A stretch of DNA of 43,182 nt from Actinobacteria bacterium UBA4426 (GCA_002390705.1 DGQA01000014.1:278-43459), one strand, 5' to 3'; counted from the stretch's first letter, positions 23,886-33,776 are shown. Numbers and translations: made by a program. Notes: generated from the letters alone by a model not told the origin.

Positions 23886-25889
23886 TCACTGAGCCAACAC
23901 GGGGGACACTCGAGGAATTGGCATCGGTAAGTCGGTGACCCCCGTCGGCCCAACCTGGATTTCGGTGTCCATTTGCTCACAGACTCCGCAATCAAAACAT
24001 GGAGTCCAGCGACAGTCGTCGACAGCCACCTCAGCGAGCGCGTCTTGCCAGTCTTCCCATAACCACTCCGAATCAAGGCCAGAATCCAGATGGTCCCAGG
24101 GCAGCACTTCGGTGTAGTCACGTTCGCGGGTAGTAAACCAATCGACGTCCACACCCGTGCCTTCTAATGCGTACTGTGCAGATTCCATCCATCGATCAAA
24201 TGAGAAGTATTCTCCCCAACCGTCAAAACGCGCACCGTTTTTCCAGACCGTTTCAATTATGTTGCCCACTCGACGGTCGCCTCGGGAAAGAATTCCCTCA
24301 ACAATCCCAGGTTTCCCATCGTGATAGCGCAAGCCAATTGCCTTGCCAAACTCTTTATCGTTTCTGATGGCGTCCTTAAGTTTGTGCAATCGCGCGTCAG
24401 TCGCTTCATGATCAAGTTGCGCGGCCCATTGAAAGGGGGTGTGCGGCTTAGGAACAAATCCACCAATTGACACAGTGCACTTAATGTCGCGACGCCCACT
24501 TGCTTCACGGCCGGCACGAATTACTTCCTTAGCCATCGTGGCAATTTGCAAGATGTCTTCATCGGTCTCAGTCGGCAACCCACACATGAAATACAACTTG
24601 ACGTTACGCCACCCAGCCCCATAAGCCGTTGTCACCGTCCGAATCAGATCCTCTTCACTGACCAACTTGTTGATCACTCGACGAATTCGCTCGCTGCCAC
24701 CTTCGGGTGCGAAAGTGAGTCCACTTCGTCGACCATTGCGAGAAAGTTCATTAGCTAAATCAACATTGAATGCATCCACCCGAGTACTCGGGAGTGAAAG
24801 CGAAGTCTGGGTCTCTTCATAACGGTCAGCCAAGTTACGCGCCAAGTCACCGATCTCTGAATGGTCAGCGCTGGAGAGTGAAAGCAGACCAACTTCCTCA
24901 AATCCCGTTTTTTCCAGACCATTTTCCACCATTTCCGCAATGCTGGTGATACTGCGTTCACGCACTGGCCGCGTAATCATTCCGGCCTGGCAAAAGCGAC
25001 AACCACGAGTACAGCCACGGAAAATTTCCACGCTCATGCGCTCATGTACGGTTTCGGCCAATGGAACAAGCGGGGCCTTGGGGTACGGCCACGCATCAAG
25101 GTCCATCAGTGTGAACTTTGTAATCCGGGAAGGGACATCGGCCCTATTCGGTACGACTCGCTTAATCCGACCATCGGGTAAATATTCGACGTCGTAAAAT
25201 TGTGGAATATACACACAGCCGGTCCGCGCCAGCTCTAACAAAACACCTTCGCGGCCACCGGGACGACCAGCATTGATCCAAGCCTTCACAATATTAGAGA
25301 TCAGCAGAACTGCTTCTTCACCATCACCCAAAACAGCCGCATCAATGAATTGCGCAATTGGCTCGGGATTAAAAGCCGCATGACCACCCGCCACCACAAT
25401 CGGATGGTCGTCGCGGTCAACGGCATGTAGTGGGATGTTTGCCAGGCTCAGAGCCGTCAACATATTGGTGTAACCCAATTCGGTACTGAATGAAAGACCC
25501 AGTAAATCAAAGTCGGCAACGCTTCGATGTGCATCCACAGTGAAAGCAGGAACCTGATGCTCGCGCATCAGGGCTTCAAGGTCAGGCCAGACAGAATAGG
25601 TTCGCTCGGCTAAAACGTCAGGCTGCTCATTGAGTACTTCATAAAGGATCTGCACTCCTTGGTTGGGTGCGCCTACTTCATAGGCGTCCGGGTACATCAA
25701 GGCCCAGTGCACGATTGCCTGCTCCCAGGGCTTAGTCACCGCATTGAGTTCCCCTCCCACGTACTGGATGGGCTTTGAGATCAGCGGAAGCAGCGCTTCC
25801 AGTTGAGGGAAAACGCTTGTCCCGCGCTCGCGGCTTTCTCGTGCATCGATATTTTCCGAGTTGTTGATCTCGACAATTTGGGAAGTCAT
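23886..25889 (-). CDS. Radical SAM protein TIGR03960 with B12-binding-like N-terminus
   Basis: About 667 residues from ATG 25889; a TTG 18 bases upstream is an alternative, and neither has a clear ribosome site. The N-terminal half (about 50-235) looks like a cobalamin-binding-type Rossmann domain (AYEVGAPNQGVQILYE, LSFSTELGYTNML, VVAGGHAAFNPEP). The radical-SAM core has CTRGCRFC with Cys293, Cys297 and Cys300 holding the 4Fe-4S cluster. A Cys-rich end (CRWTPCFDCGVC) may bind a second metal. It pairs with the DUF2344 gene 6 bases downstream. The family is conserved and near rne in many bacteria, but its substrate is unknown to me. It begins 32 bases after the rodA stop. Confidence 0.9.
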   Translation of the reverse strand: MTSQIVEINNSENIDARESRERGTSVFPQLEALLPLISKPIQYVGGELNAVTKPWEQAIVHWALMYPDAYEVGAPNQGVQILYEVLNEQPDVLAERTYSVWPDLEALMREHQVPAFTVDAHRSVADFDLLGLSFSTELGYTNMLTALSLANIPLHAVDRDDHPIVVAGGHAAFNPEPIAQFIDAAVLGDGEEAVLLISNIVKAWINAGRPGGREGVLLELARTGCVYIPQFYDVEYLPDGRIKRVVPNRADVPSRITKFTLMDLDAWPYPKAPLVPLAETVHERMSVEIFRGCTRGCRFCQAGMITRPVRERSITSIAEMVENGLEKTGFEEVGLLSLSSADHSEIGDLARNLADRYEETQTSLSLPSTRVDAFNVDLANELSRNGRRSGLTFAPEGGSERIRRVINKLVSEEDLIRTVTTAYGAGWRNVKLYFMCGLPTETDEDILQIATMAKEVIRAGREASGRRDIKCTVSIGGFVPKPHTPFQWAAQLDHEATDARLHKLKDAIRNDKEFGKAIGLRYHDGKPGIVEGILSRGDRRVGNIIETVWKNGARFDGWGEYFSFDRWMESAQYALEGTGVDVDWFTTRERDYTEVLPWDHLDSGLDSEWLWEDWQDALAEVAVDDCRWTPCFDCGVCEQMDTEIQVGPTGVTDLPMPIPRVSPVLAQ

Positions 25890-25921
25890 GTGGGAAAGGT
25901 TACCCAATATCCGTAGAAGTG

Positions 25922-27118
25922 CTAAATCTCACCGCGTGCTTCGTGTAATCGCACTGTTTGAAGTAGACCAATGGCGACCCAGACAGACATCATGGATGTC
26001 CCACCAGCTGAAATGAGCGGCAGTGGGATACCCGTAATCGGCATGATTCCCAGAGTCATCCCAATATTTTCAAATGTTTGAAATGCCAGCCAAGCAAGAA
26101 CTCCAGTTGCCACTAGACGCCCATATTGGTCATCTGCGTGCCACGCGATCATTCCTGCCCTCCACAGGAGCACCGCCAGTAAGAGAATCAAAACGACTGA
26201 GCCAATAAATCCGAGCTCTTCTCCGCTCACCGTGAAAATGAAGTCGCTTTCATTTACCGGAACGAACTTACCCTGGGTTTGCGGGCCCTCAAACAAGCCA
26301 ACGCCAAACCAGCCACCGCCGCCAATTGCAATTCGTGCCTGATTTGCGTTGTAAGCCGAAGCGCCGGTGTCGCTGTCTGGAGAAATAAATGAGGTAAGTC
26401 GAGCGACCTGGTACTGCTTGAGGAGGCCCAATTGAATTGCCAGCAAAATAGAGAGGGCCGCGGCCCCGATCAGCCCAACTACCCACCTAGTGCGCACTCC
26501 TGACACGGCAATAACCGAAACAGCGATCGTCCCTAAAATCAGCACGGTCCCCGTATCATTTTGCAGCAGGATCACACCGACGGGTAGGGCAGCTGCAGCC
26601 AATGCCAGGAACACGTCGCGCCCTGACGGCTCGACCTCAATATCTTTGCGCTCGGAGAGCAGTACCGCCATCATGAGAATCACCGCTATTTTCATGAACT
26701 CCGATGGTTGCAGCGTCAACCCGCCGGGGAGATCAACCCACGCACGAGCACCAGCAACGGTGACACCAATTCCGGGTACAAACGGTAAGAGCAGTAAAAA
26801 AAATGAGATTCCATAAATCATTGGGGTGTAAGCACGCAACCAGCGATAGTTCACACGCGAAGCCACATAGCCTAAAAGAATTGCGACAACGACGTTAATC
26901 ACATGACGTTTGAGATAAGAATGTGGATCAGTTGGTGATGCGAGATCGGCCCGGCTGGCAGACCACACGAGTACCGAACCTAACACCGAGAGGGCGAGCC
27001 CGGAAACGAGCAGAATCCAATCTAAATCCCGCCAAAATCCTCGGCCCCGCGCGCCCGATCGCGAGCCGGCGCCTGCCAGCGCGCTATCAGCACTTGGTCC
27101 GGCATAGATCTTCGCCAT
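25922..27118 (-). CDS. rodA: RodA, SEDS peptidoglycan glycosyltransferase
   Basis: A 398-residue polytopic protein of the FtsW/RodA/SpoVE (SEDS) family, which polymerises glycan strands for side-wall growth together with PBP2. It has about ten helices after a basic 30-residue cytoplasmic tail. Family signatures are LQPSEFMKIA, QNDTGTVLILG and, near the end, ENIGMTLGIMPITGIPLPLISAGGTS broken over two helices. ATG 27118 shares a base with the mrdA stop (TAATG), so it is coupled to its partner transpeptidase. RodA rather than FtsW or the SpoVE group is inferred from the mre/mrdA operon. Confidence 0.95.
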   Translation of the reverse strand: MAKIYAGPSADSALAGAGSRSGARGRGFWRDLDWILLVSGLALSVLGSVLVWSASRADLASPTDPHSYLKRHVINVVVAILLGYVASRVNYRWLRAYTPMIYGISFFLLLLPFVPGIGVTVAGARAWVDLPGGLTLQPSEFMKIAVILMMAVLLSERKDIEVEPSGRDVFLALAAAALPVGVILLQNDTGTVLILGTIAVSVIAVSGVRTRWVVGLIGAAALSILLAIQLGLLKQYQVARLTSFISPDSDTGASAYNANQARIAIGGGGWFGVGLFEGPQTQGKFVPVNESDFIFTVSGEELGFIGSVVLILLLAVLLWRAGMIAWHADDQYGRLVATGVLAWLAFQTFENIGMTLGIMPITGIPLPLISAGGTSMMSVWVAIGLLQTVRLHEARGEI

Positions 27119-29259
27119 TAATCCGACCCACTTGCGGTAGTCACGCCTGACATTTTGCCCTTAGGCGCTACCGGAGTTCCATCGGGTCGAATGATGGGCA
27201 AAGACTTTAACGGTTCCCCATCAACGAGGACACTCCGATTCGGATTGATATTTTTTCCATTTATTCCAAACAAGGATTCGTAAATCTTGCGGACACTGGG
27301 CCCACTTGTTTGGGATCCAGTTCCGCCCTGTGTCACCATCATGACTACTGCATATCGCGGTTTGTTCGCCGGAGCGTACGAGGCAAACCACGAAGTTGAT
27401 ACTTTGTCGCCCGTAACCTGCGCCGAACCGGTTTTTGAGGCTACCGGGATTTTATTAAGTGGGAAACCCAAGAACGGTGTCTTTCCGGATCCATCCGTTG
27501 TCACTCCGGGCAGCGAATCCTTGAGAAACTTAATTGTTGACTTGGGAAGATCAAGGGTGGACTTAACCGACGGTTCGATCCGATTAATCACTGTACCGTC
27601 CGAACCCACGACCGCCTTGATCAATCTAGGTTCATACACGGTACCCCCGTTAGCAATTGCGGAATAAGCCATTGCCATTTGTAAGGGTGTCACCACGGTG
27701 TCACCCTGGCCAATCGCGGCGTTCAATGCGTCGCCCTCACGCCAACGGAAACCGTCAGCGCAGTTTTCTTTATCAAGTGCGGTGAAGTAATCAGCCAGCT
27801 TGGGATCGGTTTTTCGAGTATCCGGGTAACCCGAGATCGCGTTCTCGCACCACGTATCCCGCTTGGCTTCCCAGTTTTGAACTTTGAATCCTCGACCTGC
27901 GACCCGCCCCGCAGACTCACCCGGCAAGTCGATTCCGGTGGGGGTTCCAAATCCAAATCGCGAGGCCGTATCTGCAATCGGGTCTGCTGAATCACGAGTT
28001 GCTTCATTTCCGCCTGCGGATTCCCACATGCGATCTGCCAAGCCATAAAACACCGTGTTACAGGAAACTTCGAGCGCTCGGGCCAAAGAAATTTGACCAT
28101 AGGCTGCGGATTCATAATTTCGGAAAACTTGGGTACCGAGTTTGACATTTTTCGGGCACTCGTAGTCCGAATACAACGAGTATCCTTGCTCACCAGCCGC
28201 CGCGGTGCTGACAACTTTGTAAGTTGACCCTGGGGCGAAAAGACCTTGGGTAGTATTTGAAGCAAGTGAGTCACTCTTGATCAATGACTTGTATTGCTTC
28301 GGAGTGACTCCGCCCACCCAAATACCTGGGTCGTAGGTGGGATAACTCGCCATGGCAAGGACTTGCCCGTTTCTCACATCAACGACCACCGCTGCCCCCG
28401 AGTCACCGAGGTAGCCCTGTCCTTGGGCGCGTTGAACAGCAGCCACTAACTGCTCTTCAACGACCGCCTGCAAATTGGCATCAATAGTTGAGACGAGATA
28501 GTTACCTGAAACAGCCGGTTTTTGGTCTAAGGTTGCCGTGATTTGACCAGAAGTATCGACTTCAAGAGTGGTCACACTGGGCGTACCGCGTAACTGTTCG
28601 TCGTAATACTGTTCCAGGCCTGATCGCCCGATCGCGTCGGTACGCCGTAATCTGTCAAAGGCGTCAGACCCGGCTTGGGCCGCTAGCTGTTCTTCCGTTA
28701 CCGGTCCCAAGTAGCCTAAAATGTGAGCAGCGTTTACATCAAATGGTCCGCTGTACTCACGGACCGCAGTTAATTTAGCCGTAACCCCGGGATACTCTGA
28801 GCGCTTTTCCATGATTGTCAACGCGGTTTGCGGATCAATATCTGTTGCAACGGGTACGGCCTGGTACGTCGAACCATTCCAGCAAATGGGTGGCTTGGGT
28901 GCGTTTTCAGTGCCACAGGGCATGAGTCGCTCTGTTATGGATTCGGGTGACTTCCCTAATATCTTGGCGAGTCTATTAATTAGCTGATCGCCGCTTTTAA
29001 CCTGTTGCTTCAGTTCCTGTCGATCAATTGTGACCACGATTGAGGTTCGGTTGGATACCAAGGGTCGACCAGCTTGATCTAAAATTAGCCCGCGGACAGC
29101 TGGTTCCACCACTTCGCGAACCGTATTGTTTGCCGCCGCCACTCGGTACTCGTCGCCGGTCATGACTTGAAGAAAGTACAAACGCGAGATCAGAGTCGCC
29201 ATTAGCGAGAAAATCAGGATGCCCAAAATGATCAAACGTAGATTAGATCTTTCACTCAC
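27118..29259 (-). CDS. mrdA: Penicillin-binding protein 2 (class B, elongation)
   Basis: A 713-residue class B PBP that cross-links peptidoglycan in the elongation complex with RodA. There is one membrane anchor (about 7-33), a dimerisation/pedestal domain (about 50-240), then the transpeptidase. Motifs are STYK with Ser344, SCN 398-400 and KTG 608-610. The frame is open to a TTG at 29283, but GTG 29259 is preferred because AGGGG lies 5 bases upstream. The stop overlaps the rodA start. The C-terminal tail after about 665 is a polar extension. A 149-base gap separates its start from the mreD stop. Confidence 0.95.
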   Translation of the reverse strand: MSERSNLRLIILGILIFSLMATLISRLYFLQVMTGDEYRVAAANNTVREVVEPAVRGLILDQAGRPLVSNRTSIVVTIDRQELKQQVKSGDQLINRLAKILGKSPESITERLMPCGTENAPKPPICWNGSTYQAVPVATDIDPQTALTIMEKRSEYPGVTAKLTAVREYSGPFDVNAAHILGYLGPVTEEQLAAQAGSDAFDRLRRTDAIGRSGLEQYYDEQLRGTPSVTTLEVDTSGQITATLDQKPAVSGNYLVSTIDANLQAVVEEQLVAAVQRAQGQGYLGDSGAAVVVDVRNGQVLAMASYPTYDPGIWVGGVTPKQYKSLIKSDSLASNTTQGLFAPGSTYKVVSTAAAGEQGYSLYSDYECPKNVKLGTQVFRNYESAAYGQISLARALEVSCNTVFYGLADRMWESAGGNEATRDSADPIADTASRFGFGTPTGIDLPGESAGRVAGRGFKVQNWEAKRDTWCENAISGYPDTRKTDPKLADYFTALDKENCADGFRWREGDALNAAIGQGDTVVTPLQMAMAYSAIANGGTVYEPRLIKAVVGSDGTVINRIEPSVKSTLDLPKSTIKFLKDSLPGVTTDGSGKTPFLGFPLNKIPVASKTGSAQVTGDKVSTSWFASYAPANKPRYAVVMMVTQGGTGSQTSGPSVRKIYESLFGINGKNINPNRSVLVDGEPLKSLPIIRPDGTPVAPKGKMSGVTTASGSD

Positions 29260-29408
29260 AAGCGCCCCTTTCCAGTCCACCAATTAGTCATGAAGCTCAC
29301 TGCGTCCACACCATTATGCGCGTGTCCCCACCATTTGCCCGCAGCGTGGGCAGCAACATGCGGAGCAAACCGTACGGATACGACGCCCGATCATGGCTCT
29401 AGGTTCCC

Positions 29409-29921
29409 TTATGAAACGGACATTTCGGTCAGCAGTGGTCGGGCCAGTCGGGCAACGAGCGGAATAATCAGCACGGACAGCAGGGCCCCATAAAGAGCTG
29501 CGCTCAACGTGATCCACGGAACCTCCGTCCAATTGACTCGCTCCCCCCCAAGGACCGTGTCCACAACGGCCGTTCCGAAGGCTGCCGCGGCAGTACTCAG
29601 GGCAGCAATTCCGATCATGACCGGAAGTTTCCGATCCCTTGGATCAAGCCAGAATCCAGCGGTAAACCCAATGATGAGGTAAATAATTGCGTTTACTCCC
29701 ACTAACGTGTCTGACGACGGTGAGAAATCCAACAAGATTCCTGCGGCAAACCCAGCGATCGCCCCAAATAGCGGACCCGCCGCAAAAGAAATTGCCACAA
29801 TGCTCACGACGACAATGTCTGGAGTGGCTCCCGGTATACCAAGTCGGCTGAGCAGAGTTAACTCAATTAGGACAGCGAGAAAAACGCACGTCCCGATGAA
29901 TAATCCCTCACGCAGAATCAT
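29409..29921 (-). CDS. mreD: Rod shape-determining protein MreD
   Basis: A 170-residue membrane protein with five or six helices, typical of MreD, which bridges MreC and the RodA/PBP2 pair. Sequence similarity within this family is low, so the call rests on hydropathy, length, the FSPSSDTLVGVNAIIYLIIGF region and the position 3 bases after mreC. ATG 29921 is clear. It ends 149 bases before the mrdA start. Confidence 0.92.
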   Translation of the reverse strand: MILREGLFIGTCVFLAVLIELTLLSRLGIPGATPDIVVVSIVAISFAAGPLFGAIAGFAAGILLDFSPSSDTLVGVNAIIYLIIGFTAGFWLDPRDRKLPVMIGIAALSTAAAAFGTAVVDTVLGGERVNWTEVPWITLSAALYGALLSVLIIPLVARLARPLLTEMSVS

Positions 29922-29924
29922 GGA

Positions 29925-30872
29925 TTAACTGTCGCTCGGAGCCGGAGTTGCCGCAGTCTCTTTTTCTTGTGATGAACTGGGGGATGGCGCAGGTGCGGGG
30001 GTAACAGGTGCACTCGGGGCATTGGGCAGCACCGAGTCACGTGGGTCTTCACGTGGCGGTCTCACTACTACCCCGACAACACTCAATGCAGAAATATCCA
30101 CAAAAGGCCTTACAGTTGCGATGCGAGCCAGTTCGCCCGCGGTCCCGGTAACGTCAACAACTTCACCAATTGGTAGACCCGGGGCATATGGGCGACCCCC
30201 CTTTGAACCAAAGGTAACAACCGCATCACCTGAGGAAACCTGCCCGAGCGGATCTAGTAATTGAAATTCGAGTGAATTCTGCCGGCCAGTGCCAGAGACA
30301 ATGCCGAGCTCCTGAGAACCAGCGACGCGTCCACCCACCGAGGACTCCGGATCAACAATGAGCACAACTGTTGCAGTGCTATCGAACACCTTCAGCACCC
30401 GTCCAATGAGGCCATCACCATTAATCACGGTCATGTCATCTTCTAGGCCATCAAGAGATCCGGCATCTATCGCCACCGTCCACGCAAAGTCTTGGGCTGG
30501 ACCAACTGCAATGACTTCGGCCGGAATAACTCGGTAGCGGCCGACGCCAGCCACTCGCAGAAGTGCATCGAGTTGATCGGCTCGCTCAATATTGTTTTCG
30601 CCACTGACTAAAGCCGAATTCAACCTCTCGTTTTCAACGGTCAACTCTCGAATTTGCCCAGATTGTTCGACCTGAGTGCTCCACCATTCACCCGCTCCCG
30701 TAAAGGGCGAAACAATCGTGGCGGCGCCTCGCTGAATGCCGCCAAGAATGGAACTGACCGCTGCACGTGCACTAGAAAAAGGGCCGTCACCACCGCGAAG
30801 ATCCAAGATCACGAAAGTGAGTGATGCGACGACCAATATCGAGAGAGTGATCCGAGCGCGACGCGAGAGCAT
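29925..30872 (-). CDS. mreC: Cell shape-determining protein MreC
   Basis: A 315-residue single-pass protein: membrane helix at 9-27, coiled coil near 70-95 (VENERLNSALVSGENN), then the two beta-barrel domains of MreC, including VIAVGPAQDFAW, INGDGLIGRVLKVF and VTFGSKGGRPYAPGLPIGEV. The last 45 residues are Pro/Ser/Ala rich and probably disordered. It scaffolds the elongation complex outside the membrane. ATG 30872 follows the mreB stop by 2 bases, and its AGG ribosome site overlaps that stop. Confidence 0.95.
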   Translation of the reverse strand: MLSRRARITLSILVVASLTFVILDLRGGDGPFSSARAAVSSILGGIQRGAATIVSPFTGAGEWWSTQVEQSGQIRELTVENERLNSALVSGENNIERADQLDALLRVAGVGRYRVIPAEVIAVGPAQDFAWTVAIDAGSLDGLEDDMTVINGDGLIGRVLKVFDSTATVVLIVDPESSVGGRVAGSQELGIVSGTGRQNSLEFQLLDPLGQVSSGDAVVTFGSKGGRPYAPGLPIGEVVDVTGTAGELARIATVRPFVDISALSVVGVVVRPPREDPRDSVLPNAPSAPVTPAPAPSPSSSQEKETAATPAPSDS

Positions 30873-30874
30873 GG

Positions 30875-31912
30875 CTACCTACGCGGCTCAGATACGAGCA
30901 CCTGCCGCAATGAATCAAACTCTTCAACGCACTTGCCTGATCCGACTGCAACGCACTCCAGTGGTCGGTCCGCAACCACAATTGGCATCCCAGTTTCATG
31001 CCGCAACCGCTCGTCGAGTCCGGTGAGTGTTGCTCCTCCCCCGGTGAGAACAATTCCGTGATCCATGATGTCCCCCGAAAGTTCGGGGGGCGTTCGATCA
31101 AGTGTCGACTTCACGGCATCAATAATCGCATTTACTGGCTCATCAATTGCTCTGCGGATTTCCTCAGCAGAAACAACAATTGTCCGAGGGAGCCCTGTGA
31201 TCAGATCACGTCCACGGATTTCCGCGTGTGGTTCGTCCGGCATGGGGAACGCCGAACCAATCGCAATCTTGATTTCTTCCGCTGTGCGCTCGCCCAGCAA
31301 GAGCGAATATTCCTTTTTAATGAATTGAATAATGGCGGCATCTAATTCGTCTCCGCCCACTCGCACAGAGAGGCTCGTGACAATCCCACCGAGCGAGATG
31401 ACGGCCACCTCCGATGTGCCGCCGCCGATGTCCACGACCATATTGCCCGTTGGCTCGTGAACCGGAAGTTCCGCTCCAATTGCCGCCGCCATTGGCTCTT
31501 CGATAATAAATACTTTACGAGCACCCGCGGCGTAACCGGCATCTTTTACAGCGCGTTGCTCAACCCCGGTGATACCTGAAGGAACGCACACGATCAAGCG
31601 TGGTTTTGCTAGATGGCGCCTACGGTGCACTTTTTGAATGAAATACCGCAACATGCGCTCGGTGGTATCAAAGTCGGCAATCACGCCGTCTTTGAGAGGC
31701 CTGATTGCGACGATATTTCCAGGTGTGCGACCGATCATTTCTTTAGCTTCACTGCCAACAGCCAAGATCCCGCCAGTATTGTTATTAATGGCAACCACGG
31801 ATGGTTCGTTGAGCACGATTCCTCGGCCCCGAACGTAGACCAGCGTGTTCGCGGTTCCCAGATCTACCGCCATGTCTCGGCCTACAAAAGAGGAGTGCCG
31901 GGCAGAACTCAC
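30875..31912 (-). CDS. mreB: Actin-like rod-shape protein MreB
   Basis: A 345-residue bacterial actin that forms membrane-bound filaments guiding side-wall synthesis. The nucleotide-binding motifs are all seen: DLGTANTLVYV near 17-27, DIGGGTSEVAV in the middle and VLTGGGATLTG near 285. It starts with GTG 31912 behind a strong GGAGG at 6 bases. It opens the mreB-mreC-mreD-mrdA-rodA group. Its presence implies rod growth by side-wall insertion, as in Streptomyces spores, rather than the polar-only growth of Mycobacterium, which lacks mreB. Confidence 0.97.
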   Translation of the reverse strand: MSSARHSSFVGRDMAVDLGTANTLVYVRGRGIVLNEPSVVAINNNTGGILAVGSEAKEMIGRTPGNIVAIRPLKDGVIADFDTTERMLRYFIQKVHRRRHLAKPRLIVCVPSGITGVEQRAVKDAGYAAGARKVFIIEEPMAAAIGAELPVHEPTGNMVVDIGGGTSEVAVISLGGIVTSLSVRVGGDELDAAIIQFIKKEYSLLLGERTAEEIKIAIGSAFPMPDEPHAEIRGRDLITGLPRTIVVSAEEIRRAIDEPVNAIIDAVKSTLDRTPPELSGDIMDHGIVLTGGGATLTGLDERLRHETGMPIVVADRPLECVAVGSGKCVEEFDSLRQVLVSEPRR

Positions 31913-32000
31913 GCGGTGCCTCCAATCGGTCGAGAAAGGCTGAGGTTACTGGTGCACTCGGGAAGAACGCAGGACCCACACCATGGTAGTCCTGAAGCCT

Positions 32001-33353
32001 CTATAACTGGCTCTTGGCTAACATTTGAGCGCGCGTCATTTCAATTTTCCTCAGAAGAATCTCCAAAGATGCGGCTTGCTCTGAATTGATTGAGCCGGAA
32101 AACCCAAAAGCCGCAGTGGCAACCGCCCCTAGATCTGCCCGGTAGTCGTGGCCAAGGCTCTCAAACTCACCCGGCGTCACATTGGTCGCAAACATGGTGT
32201 CCACCAGAAGCGTCGCCCACGTAACCCCAAAATTCCAGGTCATCTCCTGCGGAATATTTCTGCCCCGCGGTAAATCTGGATCCAGCCAGGTCGGTTGCGC
32301 CCAGGCGAGATCGGGTCGGAACCGGACCACGGGGTCTGCGTCATGTTCAAGGAACCACACTCGGTAACTCGCATCCGCCGGAATTTGTTCGGGCCGATCC
32401 ACACTTACCGACTCACCTGCACACAATCGGTGAAACGTATCTGAGATTCGACCACCAGGCGTTCCTACCCATAGGGCCCGAAAAATCGAATACTTGTCCA
32501 AGTCGCTGGAACCAAGTGGAATTGCGAACTGTTGAATACGTGCACCCAAACTTTCTCCATAAAGAATGATTTTTGGGACATGCTTGCCCTTATTGCGGCG
32601 ACCAATGAGTTCGTGGTCAATTGCATTGTGCAACTCGAGCTGGGTCTGTCCGGCCACCCGCACTTTAGGTAAAGAAAGAAAGCTCGGTAGGAGTCCGTAA
32701 CTCACCGACACGGTCGCGCAATCCCCTCCCGAAAGCAGTTCTAGTACGTCGACCGGGGTCGAGTTTGCGTAGCCTGAGCCGGCGGGAGCTTCAATTAATA
32801 AGTACTCGCGGTCAAATGCCTTGTTACGAATCAATTCCGACATCGCAAGCGAAACGCGGGAAGAAATCGAATCAGCGTTCGCCACACTGACAAAAACGCG
32901 GATGGGGTCGTGGGTGCGCTTTATTCCGATTTGTTGCGCATGTTCGCGCGTTGTCACACTATTTATGAAGCGTGCGCCTTCGCGGCCAAGAAGCGTGTAG
33001 TCCACCGCTGAGTGAGGACTCCCCGACAAGTGCATGTCGCTCGGAGGGTCGGCAAAACATGCGTCAATCTCGGAGTTTTCGGCCTCAATTTCACCCAACT
33101 TGCCTTTGGCGACAAAGAATCCAGCTAGTCCAAGACCTGCGACGCTTACCCCTGCGGCCAACGCTTTGGCGCCGCGAAGCCCCGAGACCCGTGAACCAAT
33201 TACCAGGCCACAGCCGACGGCTGTTCCCAGAACCTGCGGAAAAAACTCGCGCACTTTTGCTGGCCAGGGGACCAAGCTTGGGCCCCGTGCTGCACGGGCG
33301 GTGGGAACTCCCGTCCCCACGCCTACGGCGACCGATCCGATCAAGTTCTTCAT
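32001..33353 (-). CDS. Alpha/beta-hydrolase membrane protein (Abhydrolase_9-like)
   Basis: A 450-residue protein whose C-terminal two thirds match, in pattern, the alpha/beta-hydrolase family PF10081: DPIRVFVSVANADS, YLLIEAPAGSGY, LELLSGGDCATVSVSYGLLPS, and the nucleophile elbow YGESLG, with a late His in the SLGHDYRAD region. The N-terminal 90 residues are Ala/Gly/Val rich with two weak membrane segments. The full family usually has four or more N-terminal helices, so this one is reduced. The substrate is unknown; lipid or wall polymers are possible. ATG 33353 has GGGGA 6 bases upstream and is 15 bases after ndk. It sits between ndk and mreB, where I do not recall it in other Actinobacteria. 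Confidence 0.75.
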   Translation of the reverse strand: MKNLIGSVAVGVGTGVPTARAARGPSLVPWPAKVREFFPQVLGTAVGCGLVIGSRVSGLRGAKALAAGVSVAGLGLAGFFVAKGKLGEIEAENSEIDACFADPPSDMHLSGSPHSAVDYTLLGREGARFINSVTTREHAQQIGIKRTHDPIRVFVSVANADSISSRVSLAMSELIRNKAFDREYLLIEAPAGSGYANSTPVDVLELLSGGDCATVSVSYGLLPSFLSLPKVRVAGQTQLELHNAIDHELIGRRNKGKHVPKIILYGESLGARIQQFAIPLGSSDLDKYSIFRALWVGTPGGRISDTFHRLCAGESVSVDRPEQIPADASYRVWFLEHDADPVVRFRPDLAWAQPTWLDPDLPRGRNIPQEMTWNFGVTWATLLVDTMFATNVTPGEFESLGHDYRADLGAVATAAFGFSGSINSEQAASLEILLRKIEMTRAQMLAKSQL

Positions 33354-33368
33354 GGAGCTTCCCCGTTC

Positions 33369-33776
33369 CTACAGGTTCGGAAAAAACAGTGCAATCTCGC
33401 GAGTTGCTGACTCTGGTGAGTCAGAGCCGTGTGTGACGTTATTTTGCATTTCCGTGGCAAGGTCTCCGCGGATAGTTCCCGGTGATGCGGTCACCGGGTT
33501 GGTCGCGCCCATCATGGTGCGCCAAGCGACGATTGCATCAGGACCTTCAATGACTGCGGCAACTAGTGGGCCTCCGGTGATAAAGGCGACGAGGTCGGCA
33601 AAGAAGGGCTTCTCCGCGTGCTCACCGTAATGAGTCTGAGCCAGGTCCGTGCTGACATTCATGAGCTCAAGAGCTGCGAAAGTGAAACCTTTACGCTCGA
33701 TTCGAGCAAGTACCTCACCGACCAAGCCGCGGGCAACACCATCGGGCTTGATGAGAACAAGTGTGCGTTCAGACAT
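33369..33776 (-). CDS. ndk: Nucleoside diphosphate kinase
   Basis: A 135-residue NDK that balances NTP pools by phosphate transfer through a phospho-histidine. The active His116 lies in NVTHGSDS; RTLVLIKPDGVARGLVG begins the protein. ATG 33776. Length is normal. It is followed 15 bases later by the alpha/beta-hydrolase gene and preceded by the DUF4233 gene after a 70-base gap. Confidence 0.98.
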   Translation of the reverse strand: MSERTLVLIKPDGVARGLVGEVLARIERKGFTFAALELMNVSTDLAQTHYGEHAEKPFFADLVAFITGGPLVAAVIEGPDAIVAWRTMMGATNPVTASPGTIRGDLATEMQNNVTHGSDSPESATREIALFFPNL

